Positions 49,252 through 58,412 of a stretch of 64,000 nt of DNA are shown here, piece by piece. Position numbers and translations under genes: made by a program. The DNA comes from Nonomuraea turcica (GTDB lineage Bacteria; Actinomycetota; Actinomycetes; Streptosporangiales; Streptosporangiaceae): assembly GCF_030718205.1 (NCBI RefSeq), contig NZ_JAUZQF010000015.1, positions 124,001 to 188,000 on the forward strand. The letters are read 5' to 3'. The notes beneath the pieces are model-generated. The model saw only the letters and a program-made list of their open reading frames with translations, was not told the origin of the DNA and did not search any database. The stretch's first letter is position 1. Every line of letters begins with the position of its first letter.

Positions 49252-50522
49252 TCCTCCACGGTATCGGCGAGCAGGTCGAGGGTGAGCGCCGCGCTCCAGG
49301 AGAAGTCCCGGCAGCCCCGGCCGCTGCCGTCGAAGGGGTCGAAGCACTCCCGGAAACCGGCCTGCCTGACCAGGCGCAGCGTGCCGTTGGTGAGCTGCTG
49401 GGCGAGATGGTCGAGCGAGTGCACGGCCGCGGCCCGGCGCAGCAGCCAGTTGGTGTTCACCCACGAGGGCCCGCGCCAGTAACGGGTGCGGTCGAACTGG
49501 GTGGCGCGGATCTCGCAACTGGGCACCGGGTAGCCGGTGGCGCCCATGAATCTGGCCGACTCGAGCATCTCGACGGCGGCCTGCAGGTGCTCGCTGGGCA
49601 GCCAGGGGTCGAGCAGCGGCCCGAACCCGCCCACCGTGGACACTCTGATCAGCCGGTCGGCCCGCAGGTCCCTGGCGTAGAAGCAGCCGTCCCACAGGCG
49701 CTCGAGCATGGCCTGCCTGATGCGCGCGGCCTGCTCGACGTGGGGTGCGGGATCGGCGTGCGCGAGCGGCGCCAGCTCCGCCATGGCCTGGCAGGAGGCC
49801 AGCCAGATCCCGTTGAACATCGGGTCCTCGACCGCGAAGGGGTGCTCGTCACGCAGGTAGCCGGGGTTGTATCCGGCGTCGCGGTAGCGCATGGCGAGCC
49901 AGACGTACCGGTCGTGGTCGCTGTCGGGGTGGCGCTCCTCGAGCTCCACATGGCGGTAGCCGTACCTGATGACGGGCAGCGCGGCCAGCGGCTCGTCCCA
50001 GGCGGGGCTGTCGTCCATGCCCGACTCCCACGGGTGCACGATCGCGGCCAGCCCCGCGCCGCCGAGGTCGCGGGCCGAGGCGAGGTAGTCGTGCTGGGCG
50101 ACCAGCGCCGGGTACGCCTTCCTGACGAACGCCTCGTCGCCGGTGTGCTGGTAGAGCCACCACAACGCCAGCCCGTGCAGCGGCGGCGCGGTCAGTCCCG
50201 AGGTGAGCACGTGCGGCGCGGCCGCGTGCTCCTGTGAGCGCCATACGGAGGGCCCGGGAAAGTACGCCTCGCGCGTGTGGAAGACGATGTGCGGCACCAT
50301 CCCCGTCGCCCACTGGCCGCGCAGCAGGCTGAGGAGCTCGTCGCGGGCCCGGTCCGGCCGGTGCCTGGCCAGGCCGATGACGACGAAGGCGGAGTCCCAG
50401 CTCCATTGGTGCGGATAGAGGCCTGGCGCGGGCACGGTGCCAGTGCCCGTCCAGTTCGCCTCGAGCACGGCCATGGCCTCGCGCCCGAGCGCGGCATCGT
50501 CAACCGCCGGCCGCGCCTCCAT
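49248..50522 (-). CDS. MGH1-like / GH63-type glycosidase, intracellular
   Basis: A 424-residue (alpha/alpha)6-barrel enzyme without a signal peptide. Motifs YPHQWSWDSAFVVIGLARH, HPWESGMDDSPAWDEPL (the acid Asp region) and YWRGPSWVNTNWLLRRAA (the base region) match mannosylglycerate hydrolase/GH63 glucosidases. Likely substrates are compatible solutes such as mannosyl- or glucosylglycerate, or a trehalose-type glucoside (inference). ATG at 50522, directly preceded by GTG in the same frame. Coupled to the downstream small protein. Confidence 0.8.
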   Translation of the reverse strand: MEARPAVDDAALGREAMAVLEANWTGTGTVPAPGLYPHQWSWDSAFVVIGLARHRPDRARDELLSLLRGQWATGMVPHIVFHTREAYFPGPSVWRSQEHAAAPHVLTSGLTAPPLHGLALWWLYQHTGDEAFVRKAYPALVAQHDYLASARDLGGAGLAAIVHPWESGMDDSPAWDEPLAALPVIRYGYRHVELEERHPDSDHDRYVWLAMRYRDAGYNPGYLRDEHPFAVEDPMFNGIWLASCQAMAELAPLAHADPAPHVEQAARIRQAMLERLWDGCFYARDLRADRLIRVSTVGGFGPLLDPWLPSEHLQAAVEMLESARFMGATGYPVPSCEIRATQFDRTRYWRGPSWVNTNWLLRRAAAVHSLDHLAQQLTNGTLRLVRQAGFRECFDPFDGSGRGCRDFSWSAALTLDLLADTVEE

Positions 50523-50554
50523 CACCCAACTATGACTGGGGATCCCTCAGGAAG

Positions 50555-50728
50555 CTATGTCCCCTGCCCCGACTTCCTTTGGACCCACTTCGACACGAAC
50601 ATGACGCCGAGAGCGACGGCGCCGATGATGAGGCCCCACTTGAGGAGCGTGAGCGCGAACCCCACGAGCGGGCCGAGGAGTACGAGCGCGGCGACGACCG
50701 CTGCGATGATCAGAAATATGCGTCCCAT
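50555..50728 (-). CDS. 57-residue hydrophobic membrane protein
   Basis: MGRIFLIIAAVVAALVLLGP then LTLLKWGLIIGAVALGVMFV, two membrane helices and a basic tail (KWVQRKSGQGT). Topology predicts a small hairpin membrane protein; many actinomycetes have similar unstudied proteins. The start codon is clear but the ribosome binding site is weak. Confidence 0.55.
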   Translation of the reverse strand: MGRIFLIIAAVVAALVLLGPLVGFALTLLKWGLIIGAVALGVMFVSKWVQRKSGQGT

Positions 50729-50844
50729 GTCCGTAACGCTAAGAGATCCTTTAAGCGGATTGCAGGCGACACAGGGTTGAATCAGGGACAAGTCAGGGGT
50801 CCCCCCGAGCCAAAGGAACTTAAGCCGTCCGACCCGCCGTTGAG

Positions 50845-50858
50845 CCGGTATAAACCGG
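50845..50858. promoter_or_regulatory. Inverted repeat before the PknG operon
   Basis: CCGGT-ATAA-ACCGG, perfect 5-bp arms, 31 bp upstream of the first start codon. It includes TATAAA, a possible -10 box, so a regulator bound here would block transcription. No good -35 is visible at the standard distance. Confidence 0.35.
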
Positions 50859-50888
50859 GGCACGGGGGATCTCTTCACGGGGAGCGTG

Positions 50889-52076
50889 ATGAGCCTGGGA
50901 CCACCTATGAGCAGGGAAGGCGTCGAGCACGCGCTGCGCGCTCGGGCCGACGAACGCGACCGCATCTCCGGCGACCTGCTCGATCTCGAATCCCATACCA
51001 CTTACCGGTTACTCAAGGGGGCCACCTTACGCGGCGCGACCGAACGCCGCTGGGCCACGGCGCAGGAGTCGCTGGCCCGCCTCTGGCGGCTGAACGACGC
51101 CTATCGCGCCGTGTTACGCGACGCCGAGCAGATCAAGGCCTCGCGGAGCAGGCTGAGCGCCGAGCAACTGGCCGAGCTGACCGAGCTGCTCGCGGGCACG
51201 TCCGTGTTGTTGCGGGCCGCCGCCAAACCCGTCGAGCAGCGCTCGCTGCTGCCCGAGGCGGACGAGCGGCTGACCCTCGACGCCACCGTCACGCAGATGG
51301 ACGCCGCGTTCCGGGACGTCACCTCCGCCCTCAACGACATCGACGCCCAGTGGAACACGCTGCTGCCCCGCCTCGACGCCGCCGGCGCCGAGCTGCGGCG
51401 CATCCGCGAGCTGGAGCAGGATCTCGGCGAGAGCGCCGCCGGCCTGGACACGCTGGAAGCGGAGCTGAAGCGGATGCGTGCCGCCGTCGTGGAAGACCCG
51501 CTCGGCGCGGCCGTCGAGCCCGATCTCGACCGGGTCGCCCGGCTCCTGACCGCCTCGCTGGCCGAGCTGGAGCTGGCCATCGTCGTCAAGCAGGACTACG
51601 CCAGGCGCCGCGAGAACCTGGAGGCCGCGCTGGACCGGGTGCGCGCGGCCGAGAGCGAGGCCAGGTTGGCCCACGGCGCGGTCGTGGTCAAGATCGCCCT
51701 GCCGCCGCAGGCCCAGCCCAGGAGCAGGGTGGACGCCCTGACCGGCGCACTGGACGCGCTCGACGTCTCGGCCGACACCTGGGTGCTGCGGGCCAAGCGG
51801 CTGGCGGCGCTGGAAAGCGACGCCGACGGGGCGGCCGAGCAGGCGCTGGCCACCGCGAAGGCGCTCTACGGGCTGGTCGGCAGGCGTGACGAGCTACGCG
51901 GGCGGCTCGGCGCCTGCCAGGTGATGGCGGTACGCAAGGGGATGGCGGAGGACCCGGCCGCCACCGGCCTGTTCGCACGGGCCCGCGCGTTGTTGTGGAG
52001 CGCCCCGTGCGACCTGACGAAGGCGGCGGCCGCCGTCGAGGACTATCAGCGCGCGATCCACGGAGGAACGTCATGA
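50889..52076 (+). CDS. Coiled-coil protein, first gene of the PknG operon
   Basis: A 395-residue, Ala/Leu/Glu/Arg-rich helical protein (LRRIRELEQDLGESAAGLDT, LEAELKRMRAAVVEDPLGAA) with no signal peptide or membrane segment. It begins MSLGPPMSREGVEHALRARA. The long heptad-like helices suggest a scaffold or adaptor. GGGGAG precedes the ATG at 50889. Its stop overlaps the kinase start (ATGA), so it is made with the kinase and may bind it (inference). No catalytic motif is visible. Confidence 0.7.
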   Translation: MSLGPPMSREGVEHALRARADERDRISGDLLDLESHTTYRLLKGATLRGATERRWATAQESLARLWRLNDAYRAVLRDAEQIKASRSRLSAEQLAELTELLAGTSVLLRAAAKPVEQRSLLPEADERLTLDATVTQMDAAFRDVTSALNDIDAQWNTLLPRLDAAGAELRRIRELEQDLGESAAGLDTLEAELKRMRAAVVEDPLGAAVEPDLDRVARLLTASLAELELAIVVKQDYARRRENLEAALDRVRAAESEARLAHGAVVVKIALPPQAQPRSRVDALTGALDALDVSADTWVLRAKRLAALESDADGAAEQALATAKALYGLVGRRDELRGRLGACQVMAVRKGMAEDPAATGLFARARALLWSAPCDLTKAAAAVEDYQRAIHGGTS

Positions 52077-54214
52077 GCCGCTGCGCGCAGCCAGGCTGCA
52101 CGGGCACGATCGACGAGGGTTACTGCGACCTGTGCGGCGCCGCGGAGAGCTCTCCCGCGCCGCCCGCCTCGTACCGGACCCAGCCTTCGTCGCCGCAGAC
52201 GAACCCGGTGAGCCGGCCGACCAGCGGGCCGACGAGCAGCGGCAGGTCGCGGGCCGGGGTGCTGGCCACCATCGCCGACCTGCCGTCGGCGCCCTACCGC
52301 GACCCGGCGACCGCCGTGATGACCAACCCCGAGGTGCCCGAGGAGAAGCGGTTCTGCGCCAATCCCGACTGCGGCAAGCCCGTCGGCCGCTCCAGGGACG
52401 GCCGGCCCGGGCTCACGGACGGGTTCTGCCCCCACTGCCGCACCGCGTTCTCCTTCACCCCGAAGCTGGACAAGGACGACCTGGTGGCCGGCCAGTACCG
52501 GGTGCTGGGCTGCCTGGCGCACGGCGGGCTCGGCTGGATCTACCTGGCCGCCGACGAGAACCTCGATGGCCGTTGGGTGGTGCTCAAGGGCCTGCTCAAC
52601 ACCAACGACGCCGAGGCGCTGGCGGCGGCGGAGGCCGAACGCAAGGTGCTCACCACCGTCGATCATCCCAACATCGTCAAGGTGTTCAACTTCCAGCGTT
52701 CGGCCGGGCTCGGCTACATCGTCATGGAGTACGTCGGCGGCCAGTCCCTGCACGAGCTGCGCCGCCAGGGCCCGCTGCCGCTGCGCGAGGCCCTGATCTA
52801 CGGGCGGGAGATCCTGCAGGCGTTCGGCTACCTGCACGAGGCCGGCCTGGTCTACTGCGACCTGAAGCCGGCCAATGTGATCAGGGTGGGCAAGGGGCTC
52901 AAGCTCATCGACCTGGGCGCGGTGCAGCCCCTCGGCTCGCCGCCGGGCACGTCGTGGGCCACGCGCGGCTATCACGCCCCCGAGCTGGAGACCCATCCGT
53001 CGTCGGTGACCTCCGACCTCTACACCGTGGCCAGGACGCTGGCGGTGCTGACGATCCCGGGGTTCAGCCCGGTCGTGAACGGCAATGCCGCCCCGCTGCC
53101 GCAGGACTGCGGGCATCCGTCGTTCACCCGATGGCTGCGCAGGGCCACCGCCGTCCATCCGGCCGACAGGTTCCAGAGCGCGTGGGAGATGGAGGAGCAG
53201 CTCCTCGGGGTGTTGCGCGAGGTCTGCGCCCAAGAGGAGGGGGTGCCGTACCCGCACCCGTCGACGTTGTTCGGGCCCGAGCGGGGCGCGGTGGGGACGG
53301 CGCTGTCGGAGGCCGACGATGACGTGTTCGGGCCGCTCGACCCCGTCGTGGTCGCGCACCGGCTGCCGGTGCCGCTGGTCGACCCGGGCGACCCGGCCGC
53401 GGGCGCGCTGGCCGGGCTGCTCGGCCGGGACGGCAAGGAGCTGCTGGACCAGCTCGCCGCGATGCCGCCGACGCCCGAGACGAAGCTCATGCGGGCCAGG
53501 CTGCTGGCCGAGGACGGCGCGGCGGAGACACCCGTCGCGCTGAGCGCGCTGGCCACGGAGCTGCCCGGCGACTGGCGGGTCACCTGGTACCGCGGCGTTC
53601 TCGCGCTGGCCACGGGGCAGATGGGGCAGGCGGTGTCGATGTTCGACTCCTGCGTGTCGCTGGTGCCCGGTGAGCTGGCGCCGAAGCTGGCGCTGGCGTT
53701 CGCGCTGGAGTGCGCGGGACAACAGTCGGGCCCGTCAGGCGCGGCCTCCTGGTACGAGAGCGTCTGGCGCACCGACCACGGCTGTGTGAGCGCGGCGTTC
53801 GGGCTGGCCAGGACCGGCAAGATGGGCGTGCTCGACGAGGTGCCCGCCACGTCGAGCCACCGGATGGCGGCGCAGGTCGCGCTGGCCGCCTCTGCGGTGC
53901 GCCGCCCCGACCCGGACGCGATCACCCCCGGCGATCTGGTGGCCGCGGCCGGCCGGCTGGCGAACCTGCCGGACCTCGAAACGCGCCGCCGCGAGCTGCT
54001 GACGGCCGAGTTGCTGCACGGCGGGCTGACCTGGCTGGAGACGAACGCGCCGCCGCCGGACCTGGAGCTGGCCGGAGCCCGGTTCACCGAGCCAGGGCTG
54101 CGCAGGCGACTGGAGTCCATTTACCGCAAGCTCGCCGTCACGGCGAACTCCCGGCAGGAACGCTACGCGCTCATCGATCAGGCGAACGCCGTGCGACCGA
54201 GGACATGGCTGTGA
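52073..54214 (+). CDS. pknG: PknG-like serine/threonine protein kinase
   Basis: A 713-residue soluble kinase. Order: an N-terminal zinc ribbon (CAQPGC at 4-9 and CDLCG at 18-22); a Thr/Ser/Pro linker; a rubredoxin-like motif starting at Cys95 (FCANPDCGKPVG...GFCPHC); the kinase domain (about 140-400) with AHGGLGWIYLAAD, Lys in VVLKGL, the catalytic loop YCDLKPANVI and IDLGAVQ in place of DFG; and a C-terminal TPR region. This is the mycobacterial PknG architecture with an extra zinc ribbon in front. PknG links amino-acid sensing to GarA/OdhI control of 2-oxoglutarate metabolism. The membrane transducer and the binding protein are encoded in the same operon. Confidence 0.9.
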   Translation: MSRCAQPGCTGTIDEGYCDLCGAAESSPAPPASYRTQPSSPQTNPVSRPTSGPTSSGRSRAGVLATIADLPSAPYRDPATAVMTNPEVPEEKRFCANPDCGKPVGRSRDGRPGLTDGFCPHCRTAFSFTPKLDKDDLVAGQYRVLGCLAHGGLGWIYLAADENLDGRWVVLKGLLNTNDAEALAAAEAERKVLTTVDHPNIVKVFNFQRSAGLGYIVMEYVGGQSLHELRRQGPLPLREALIYGREILQAFGYLHEAGLVYCDLKPANVIRVGKGLKLIDLGAVQPLGSPPGTSWATRGYHAPELETHPSSVTSDLYTVARTLAVLTIPGFSPVVNGNAAPLPQDCGHPSFTRWLRRATAVHPADRFQSAWEMEEQLLGVLREVCAQEEGVPYPHPSTLFGPERGAVGTALSEADDDVFGPLDPVVVAHRLPVPLVDPGDPAAGALAGLLGRDGKELLDQLAAMPPTPETKLMRARLLAEDGAAETPVALSALATELPGDWRVTWYRGVLALATGQMGQAVSMFDSCVSLVPGELAPKLALAFALECAGQQSGPSGAASWYESVWRTDHGCVSAAFGLARTGKMGVLDEVPATSSHRMAAQVALAASAVRRPDPDAITPGDLVAAAGRLANLPDLETRRRELLTAELLHGGLTWLETNAPPPDLELAGARFTEPGLRRRLESIYRKLAVTANSRQERYALIDQANAVRPRTWL

Positions 54215-55062
54215 CCGGGGACACCGCGCGCGCCGCCTGCTGCCCGGTCTGCGAAGCTCCCGTGCTCGCGGGCGACACCTACTGCGAGGCCTGCGGTCAC
54301 CCGCTGGGCGCTCCCACGTGCGCGTCCTGCGGGGCGGCCGCCGTCGACGCGGAGGGCTACTGCGAGCGGTGCGGCCTGCGCCAGCCCACCGGGCGGGACC
54401 ACGCGGAGACCGTGCTGGACAACGGCGCGGCGGCCCTGACGGACAGGGGGCTGCGCCGCAGCCGCAACGAGGACGCGATGGCGCTGCTGGCCTCCGGCGA
54501 CACGGTCGTGACCGTGGTGTGCGACGGAGTGGGCAGCTCGCCCAGGGCCGATGAGGCCTCCGCGGTGGCGGTGGAGACCGCGGCCGCCGCGCTGGCCAGA
54601 GGGTTGTCGCAGGAGGAGGCGTTCGAGCTGGCCGGCCGGGCGGTGACCAAGCTGGCGACCTCCGTGTACGACGCCCCCGCCTGCACGTACGTCGCCGCCG
54701 TGGTCGAGCGGGACCGGTTCACACTCGGCTGGGCCGGTGACACCCGGGCCTACTGGATGCCCGGCGACGGACACGGCGCCTTGCTGACCGAGGACGATGC
54801 GGTGGAGACCGGCGAGATCACCGCCTGGCTCGGGGCGGACGCCGAAGACGTCACGCTCCACGTACGGACCTTCACCCCCGCCGTGCCCGGCCTGCTGCTC
54901 GTCTGCAGCGACGGCCTGTGGCGCTACCTGGACGGCTACGCCTTCCCCCGTTCCGGTGCCCCACTTGACATGGCCCGCGAGATGTTGCGGCACGCACTGG
55001 ACTCAGGCGGCCAGGACAACGTGACGATCGCCTTGATCCCCTTAGGAGATGCCCGTGAGTGA
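54211..55062 (+). CDS. PP2C-type protein phosphatase with double zinc ribbon
   Basis: A 283-residue phosphatase. Two zinc ribbons open the protein (Cys11/14/25/28 and Cys37/40/51/54). Then PP2C motifs follow in order: RRSRNEDAMAL, VVCDGVGSSP, GWAGDTRAYW, CSDGLWRYL and GGQDNVTIAL, all with the metal-binding Asp residues. It should dephosphorylate Ser/Thr, probably a PknG substrate, giving the operon both kinase and phosphatase. The GTG at 54211 is preferred because its overlap (GTGA) and GAGG spacing match the other junctions; an ATG at 54205 is too close to that ribosome binding site. Confidence 0.9.
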   Translation: MTGDTARAACCPVCEAPVLAGDTYCEACGHPLGAPTCASCGAAAVDAEGYCERCGLRQPTGRDHAETVLDNGAAALTDRGLRRSRNEDAMALLASGDTVVTVVCDGVGSSPRADEASAVAVETAAAALARGLSQEEAFELAGRAVTKLATSVYDAPACTYVAAVVERDRFTLGWAGDTRAYWMPGDGHGALLTEDDAVETGEITAWLGADAEDVTLHVRTFTPAVPGLLLVCSDGLWRYLDGYAFPRSGAPLDMAREMLRHALDSGGQDNVTIALIPLGDARE

Positions 55063-56341
55063 CCAGCCCGCTTTCACGTTGACCATCGACCAGAACAAGT
55101 ACCTCCCCCTCGACGGCCGCGAGGTGCACGCCATCCTCTCCGTCGGCTCCACGGGCGGCGTCACCACACAGGTCGTGCCCGCCGATGCCGCCGAGGTGAT
55201 CATCGTGGACACGTCGGGCTCGATGAGCGGCGGCAAGATCCGCGAGGCGCGGCAGGCGGCCGCCACGGCCGTGCGGACGCTGCGCGACGGCGTGCTCTTC
55301 GCGGTGATCGCCGGGACCGAGTCGGCCAAGATGGTCTACCCGGGCGGCAGTCCGCGCCTGGTCAAGGCCACCGCCGCCACGAAGGCGGAGGCCGAGCGGG
55401 CGATCGGCCGGCTGCTCGCGCACGGCGGCACCGCCATGGGCGAATGGCTGAAGCTGGCCGGGCACGTGTTGTCCGCGCATCCGTCGGCCATCAAGCACGC
55501 GCTGCTGATGACCGACGGCCAGAACAACGAGAGTGCCGAGGTCTTCGGCAACGTCCTGGCGGGCTGGAGCGGCAAATTCGTGTGCGACTGCCTCGGGGTC
55601 GGCGACGACTGGGTGCCGGCCGAGCTGCGGAAGGTGGCCGAGGCGATGCTCGGCACGTTTGACTTCGTCCGTAACCAGGGGGATTTGCCGGAGTATTTCC
55701 GTCGACTCACGCAGACGTCGATGAGCAAGACCGTGGCGGAGCTGTCGCTGCGGGTCTGGGTGCCGCAGACGGCGCAGCTCAAGTTCGTCAAGCAGGTCTC
55801 CCCCGTGCTGCTGGACCTGACCGGCAAGCGTGCCGACGTCAACCCGCTGACCGGCGACTACCCGACCGGGTCCTGGGGGGCCGAGGAGCGCGAATACCAC
55901 GTGTGCGTCGAGGTGCCGCCCGGGCAAGTCGGACAGGAGATCAGGGCAGGCTGGGTCAAGCTCGTACGCCCCGACACCGGAGACGTCGTGGCCAGCGGCA
56001 ACGTACTCGCCCAGTGGACCGACGACCTGGCACAGTCCACCCGGATCAACGGAAAGGTCGCCCACTACACCGGCCAGGCCGAGCTGCACGACCTGATCCA
56101 GGATGGGCTCAGCGCCCGGGCGATGGGCGACGTCGACACCGCCACCGCCCGCCTGGCCAAGGCCAGGGAACTGGCCGCCGAGTCGGGCCGCGAGGACACC
56201 GCGCGGCTGCTGGAGAAGGTGGTCGAGGTCGATCCCGCCACCGGCACGGCCAGACTGCGCAGGAACGTCGACAAGGCCGACGAGATCGAGCTCGACACCG
56301 GATCGGTCCGCACCAGCCGGCTGCGCAAGGAAGGAAACTGA
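55055..56341 (+). CDS. von Willebrand factor A domain protein
   Basis: A 428-residue cytosolic protein. The vWA domain (about 45-215) has the metal-ion-dependent adhesion motif DTSGSMSGG and ends of the type ALLMTDGQNNES. A beta-rich middle (WVPQTAQLKFVKQVSPVLLD) and a C-terminal helical part (MGDVDTATARLAKARELAAE) follow. The domain usually mediates protein binding, so it may assemble the kinase, phosphatase and FHA protein. GTG at 55055 has AGGAG 6 nt upstream; the ATG at 55049 is directly against it. No signal peptide. Confidence 0.85.
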   Translation: MSDQPAFTLTIDQNKYLPLDGREVHAILSVGSTGGVTTQVVPADAAEVIIVDTSGSMSGGKIREARQAAATAVRTLRDGVLFAVIAGTESAKMVYPGGSPRLVKATAATKAEAERAIGRLLAHGGTAMGEWLKLAGHVLSAHPSAIKHALLMTDGQNNESAEVFGNVLAGWSGKFVCDCLGVGDDWVPAELRKVAEAMLGTFDFVRNQGDLPEYFRRLTQTSMSKTVAELSLRVWVPQTAQLKFVKQVSPVLLDLTGKRADVNPLTGDYPTGSWGAEEREYHVCVEVPPGQVGQEIRAGWVKLVRPDTGDVVASGNVLAQWTDDLAQSTRINGKVAHYTGQAELHDLIQDGLSARAMGDVDTATARLAKARELAAESGREDTARLLEKVVEVDPATGTARLRRNVDKADEIELDTGSVRTSRLRKEGN

Positions 56342-57030
56342 TGGCGACCTGCCCGCAGGGGCACGCGTCCGGCGCCGACGACTACTGCGACGTGTGCGGC
56401 GCCCAGATGGCCTCCACGCCTCAGGCACCGACCCCCGCTCCCACCTCCGCCCCGGCCGCCGCCGAGAGCTGCCCCATCTGCCAGACGCCGCGTGCCGGGC
56501 AGTTCTGCGAGGTGTGCGGCCACGACTACAGCAGTGCTGGATCCGCAGCGCAGCGAGGACACCCAGCGCCGCACTCCGAGCAAGGCTCGGCAATCGGACA
56601 GGCCGGCAGTGCTCCGGCGGTGGGGGCCAGGTGGGAGGCCGTGACCGCCGCCGACCGCGCCTACTACGAGAAGGTCATCGCCGAGGGCGGTCCCGACGCC
56701 GACGCGGTCGCGTTCCCGCCGTACTGCCCCGAGCGCTCCTTCGGCCTGTACGGCGACCAGGTGCGCATCGGGCGGCGCAGCCGGGCCAGGAACCTGGAGC
56801 CCGAGATCGACCTGACCGGGCCTCCCGAGGACCCGGGCGTCTCGCACCTGCACGCCGTGCTGCTGGCGCAGCCGGACGGCTCCTGGACGCTGGTCGACCC
56901 GGGATCGTCCAACGGCACCCAGGTGAACGGCAAGCTCCTCAAGGTCAACGTGCCCGTTCCCATCCGCCCCGGCGACCGCATCCACCTGGGCGCGTGGACC
57001 GTGATCACCCTCAGGGAGGGCACACCATGA
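56341..57030 (+). CDS. FHA-domain protein with double zinc ribbon
   Basis: A 229-residue protein. Zinc ribbons: Cys4/His8 with Cys16/19, then Cys44/47/56/59. A Thr/Pro/Ala linker (STPQAPTPAPTSAP) separates them. The FHA domain (about 120-229) has IGRRSR, PGVSHLHAVLL and SSNGTQVNG, all phosphothreonine-binding signatures. In mycobacteria the PknG target GarA is a small FHA protein with an N-terminal ETTS motif; this protein lacks that motif but has Thr in the linker. It could be the reader or substrate of this operon's kinase (inference). TGATG junction with the vWA gene. Confidence 0.85.
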   Translation: MATCPQGHASGADDYCDVCGAQMASTPQAPTPAPTSAPAAAESCPICQTPRAGQFCEVCGHDYSSAGSAAQRGHPAPHSEQGSAIGQAGSAPAVGARWEAVTAADRAYYEKVIAEGGPDADAVAFPPYCPERSFGLYGDQVRIGRRSRARNLEPEIDLTGPPEDPGVSHLHAVLLAQPDGSWTLVDPGSSNGTQVNGKLLKVNVPVPIRPGDRIHLGAWTVITLREGTP

Positions 57031-58412
57031 CCGTGATGGCCCCCGGCCGGGCCGCGGTGGCGCCGGGCGGGGCGGCCCCGCCGCCGGTCCGCAGGAGCGT
57101 GCCCGGCAGGATCCGGGCCATCTCCGGCATCACCGTCGCCTCGCTGGCGCTGCTGTTCGCGGCCCTCGCGGTCGGCAGCGCGAGCGCCCGCGACGGCCTG
57201 CAGGTCATAGGCCACGACGCCGGCCCACAGGTGGTCGCCACCGCCGGGCTGCACCTCGCACTGAGCGACATGGACGCGCAGGTCGCCAACATCCTGGTGA
57301 TGGGCAACGGGTGGGCCAACCTGCGCCAGAAGGCCATGGTCCAGTACGAGCAGCGCCGGTCCGAGGCCAACCGGGCGCTGCTGAAGGCGTTCGAGTTGTC
57401 GGGCGACAACCCCGCCGAGCGGCGGACCGTGGAGTCGGTGCTCGACGGGCTCGGCGCGTACGAGCGGCTGGCCGGGCAGGCCCTGGTGCTCGACAAGCGG
57501 GCGAACCACCCTCCGGGACCGCCGCCCGAGGACGTCGTGGCGATCTACCGCCAGGCCACCGACCTGATGCGGAAGGTGCTGCTGCCGCAGGCGTACAACC
57601 TGACCCTGGAGTCCGGCACGATCGTGCGCAGCACCTATGACGAGAAGGCGGTCATGGTGCCGCTCCTGCGGGTCGCGGTGGTGCTGGCCGGGCTGCTCGC
57701 GCTGGGCTGCCTGATCTGGCTCCAGGTCTTCCTGGCCACGCGCTTCCGGCGCATCCTGGGGCCGGCGCTGCTGGTGGCCACGGTGGCGACCGCGGTGGCG
57801 ATGATCTCCGGGGCCGGCGCGCTCGGGCGGGATCAGGAGGCGCTGCGGCAGGCCAAGTCGGCCGGCTTCGATCCGGTGCTGACGCTGGCCAGGGCCCGTG
57901 CGATCAGCACCAGCATGCAGGGCGACCAGAGCCGCTACCTGCTGGACAAGGAGCGGGCCGACACCTACGAGCACACCTACCTCGACAAGTCGCTGTCGCT
58001 CATCTACAGCCCGGCAGGCAACCTGAGCGCCTACCACGGCATCGTCAGCAAGGGTTCGGCGGGCGGCTTCCTCGGCCTGCTGGGGCCCGAACTGGTCGGC
58101 AAGCAGGGCCAGGAGGTGATGCGGGCGTACCAGCGGTTCCAGGCTGCCGACGAGGCATTCCGCGACCTGGTGACGAGCGGCCGCACCGCCGAGGCGGTCC
58201 CGGCGCGCCTCGGCCAGGTCAGCCAGGCGTTCGACGCCTACGACCGCTCGCTGGTGGCGCTGACCGACCGGCATCAGGACGAGTTCGAGCGCGCGATCAA
58301 GCGTGGCGAGAGCACGCTGGACAGCCTATGGACGCTGGAGGAGTTCGCGATGGGGGCGATCGGCCTGCTGGTGATCGGCGGGGTGTGGCCACGACTCAAG
58401 GAGTACCGGTGA
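57027..58412 (+). CDS. glnX: GlnX-like transmembrane sensor/transducer
   Basis: A 461-residue membrane protein with four helices: about 31-52, 210-235, 243-265 and 440-457. This gives two extracytoplasmic domains (about 53-209 and 266-439) rich in helices. The topology and gene order (kinase upstream, GlnH-like lipoprotein downstream) match mycobacterial GlnX, which passes the GlnH signal to PknG. No HAMP or kinase domain is present. ATGA overlap with the FHA gene; GTGA overlap with glnH. Name given by synteny and topology rather than a diagnostic motif. Confidence 0.75.
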   Translation: MTVMAPGRAAVAPGGAAPPPVRRSVPGRIRAISGITVASLALLFAALAVGSASARDGLQVIGHDAGPQVVATAGLHLALSDMDAQVANILVMGNGWANLRQKAMVQYEQRRSEANRALLKAFELSGDNPAERRTVESVLDGLGAYERLAGQALVLDKRANHPPGPPPEDVVAIYRQATDLMRKVLLPQAYNLTLESGTIVRSTYDEKAVMVPLLRVAVVLAGLLALGCLIWLQVFLATRFRRILGPALLVATVATAVAMISGAGALGRDQEALRQAKSAGFDPVLTLARARAISTSMQGDQSRYLLDKERADTYEHTYLDKSLSLIYSPAGNLSAYHGIVSKGSAGGFLGLLGPELVGKQGQEVMRAYQRFQAADEAFRDLVTSGRTAEAVPARLGQVSQAFDAYDRSLVALTDRHQDEFERAIKRGESTLDSLWTLEEFAMGAIGLLVIGGVWPRLKEYR

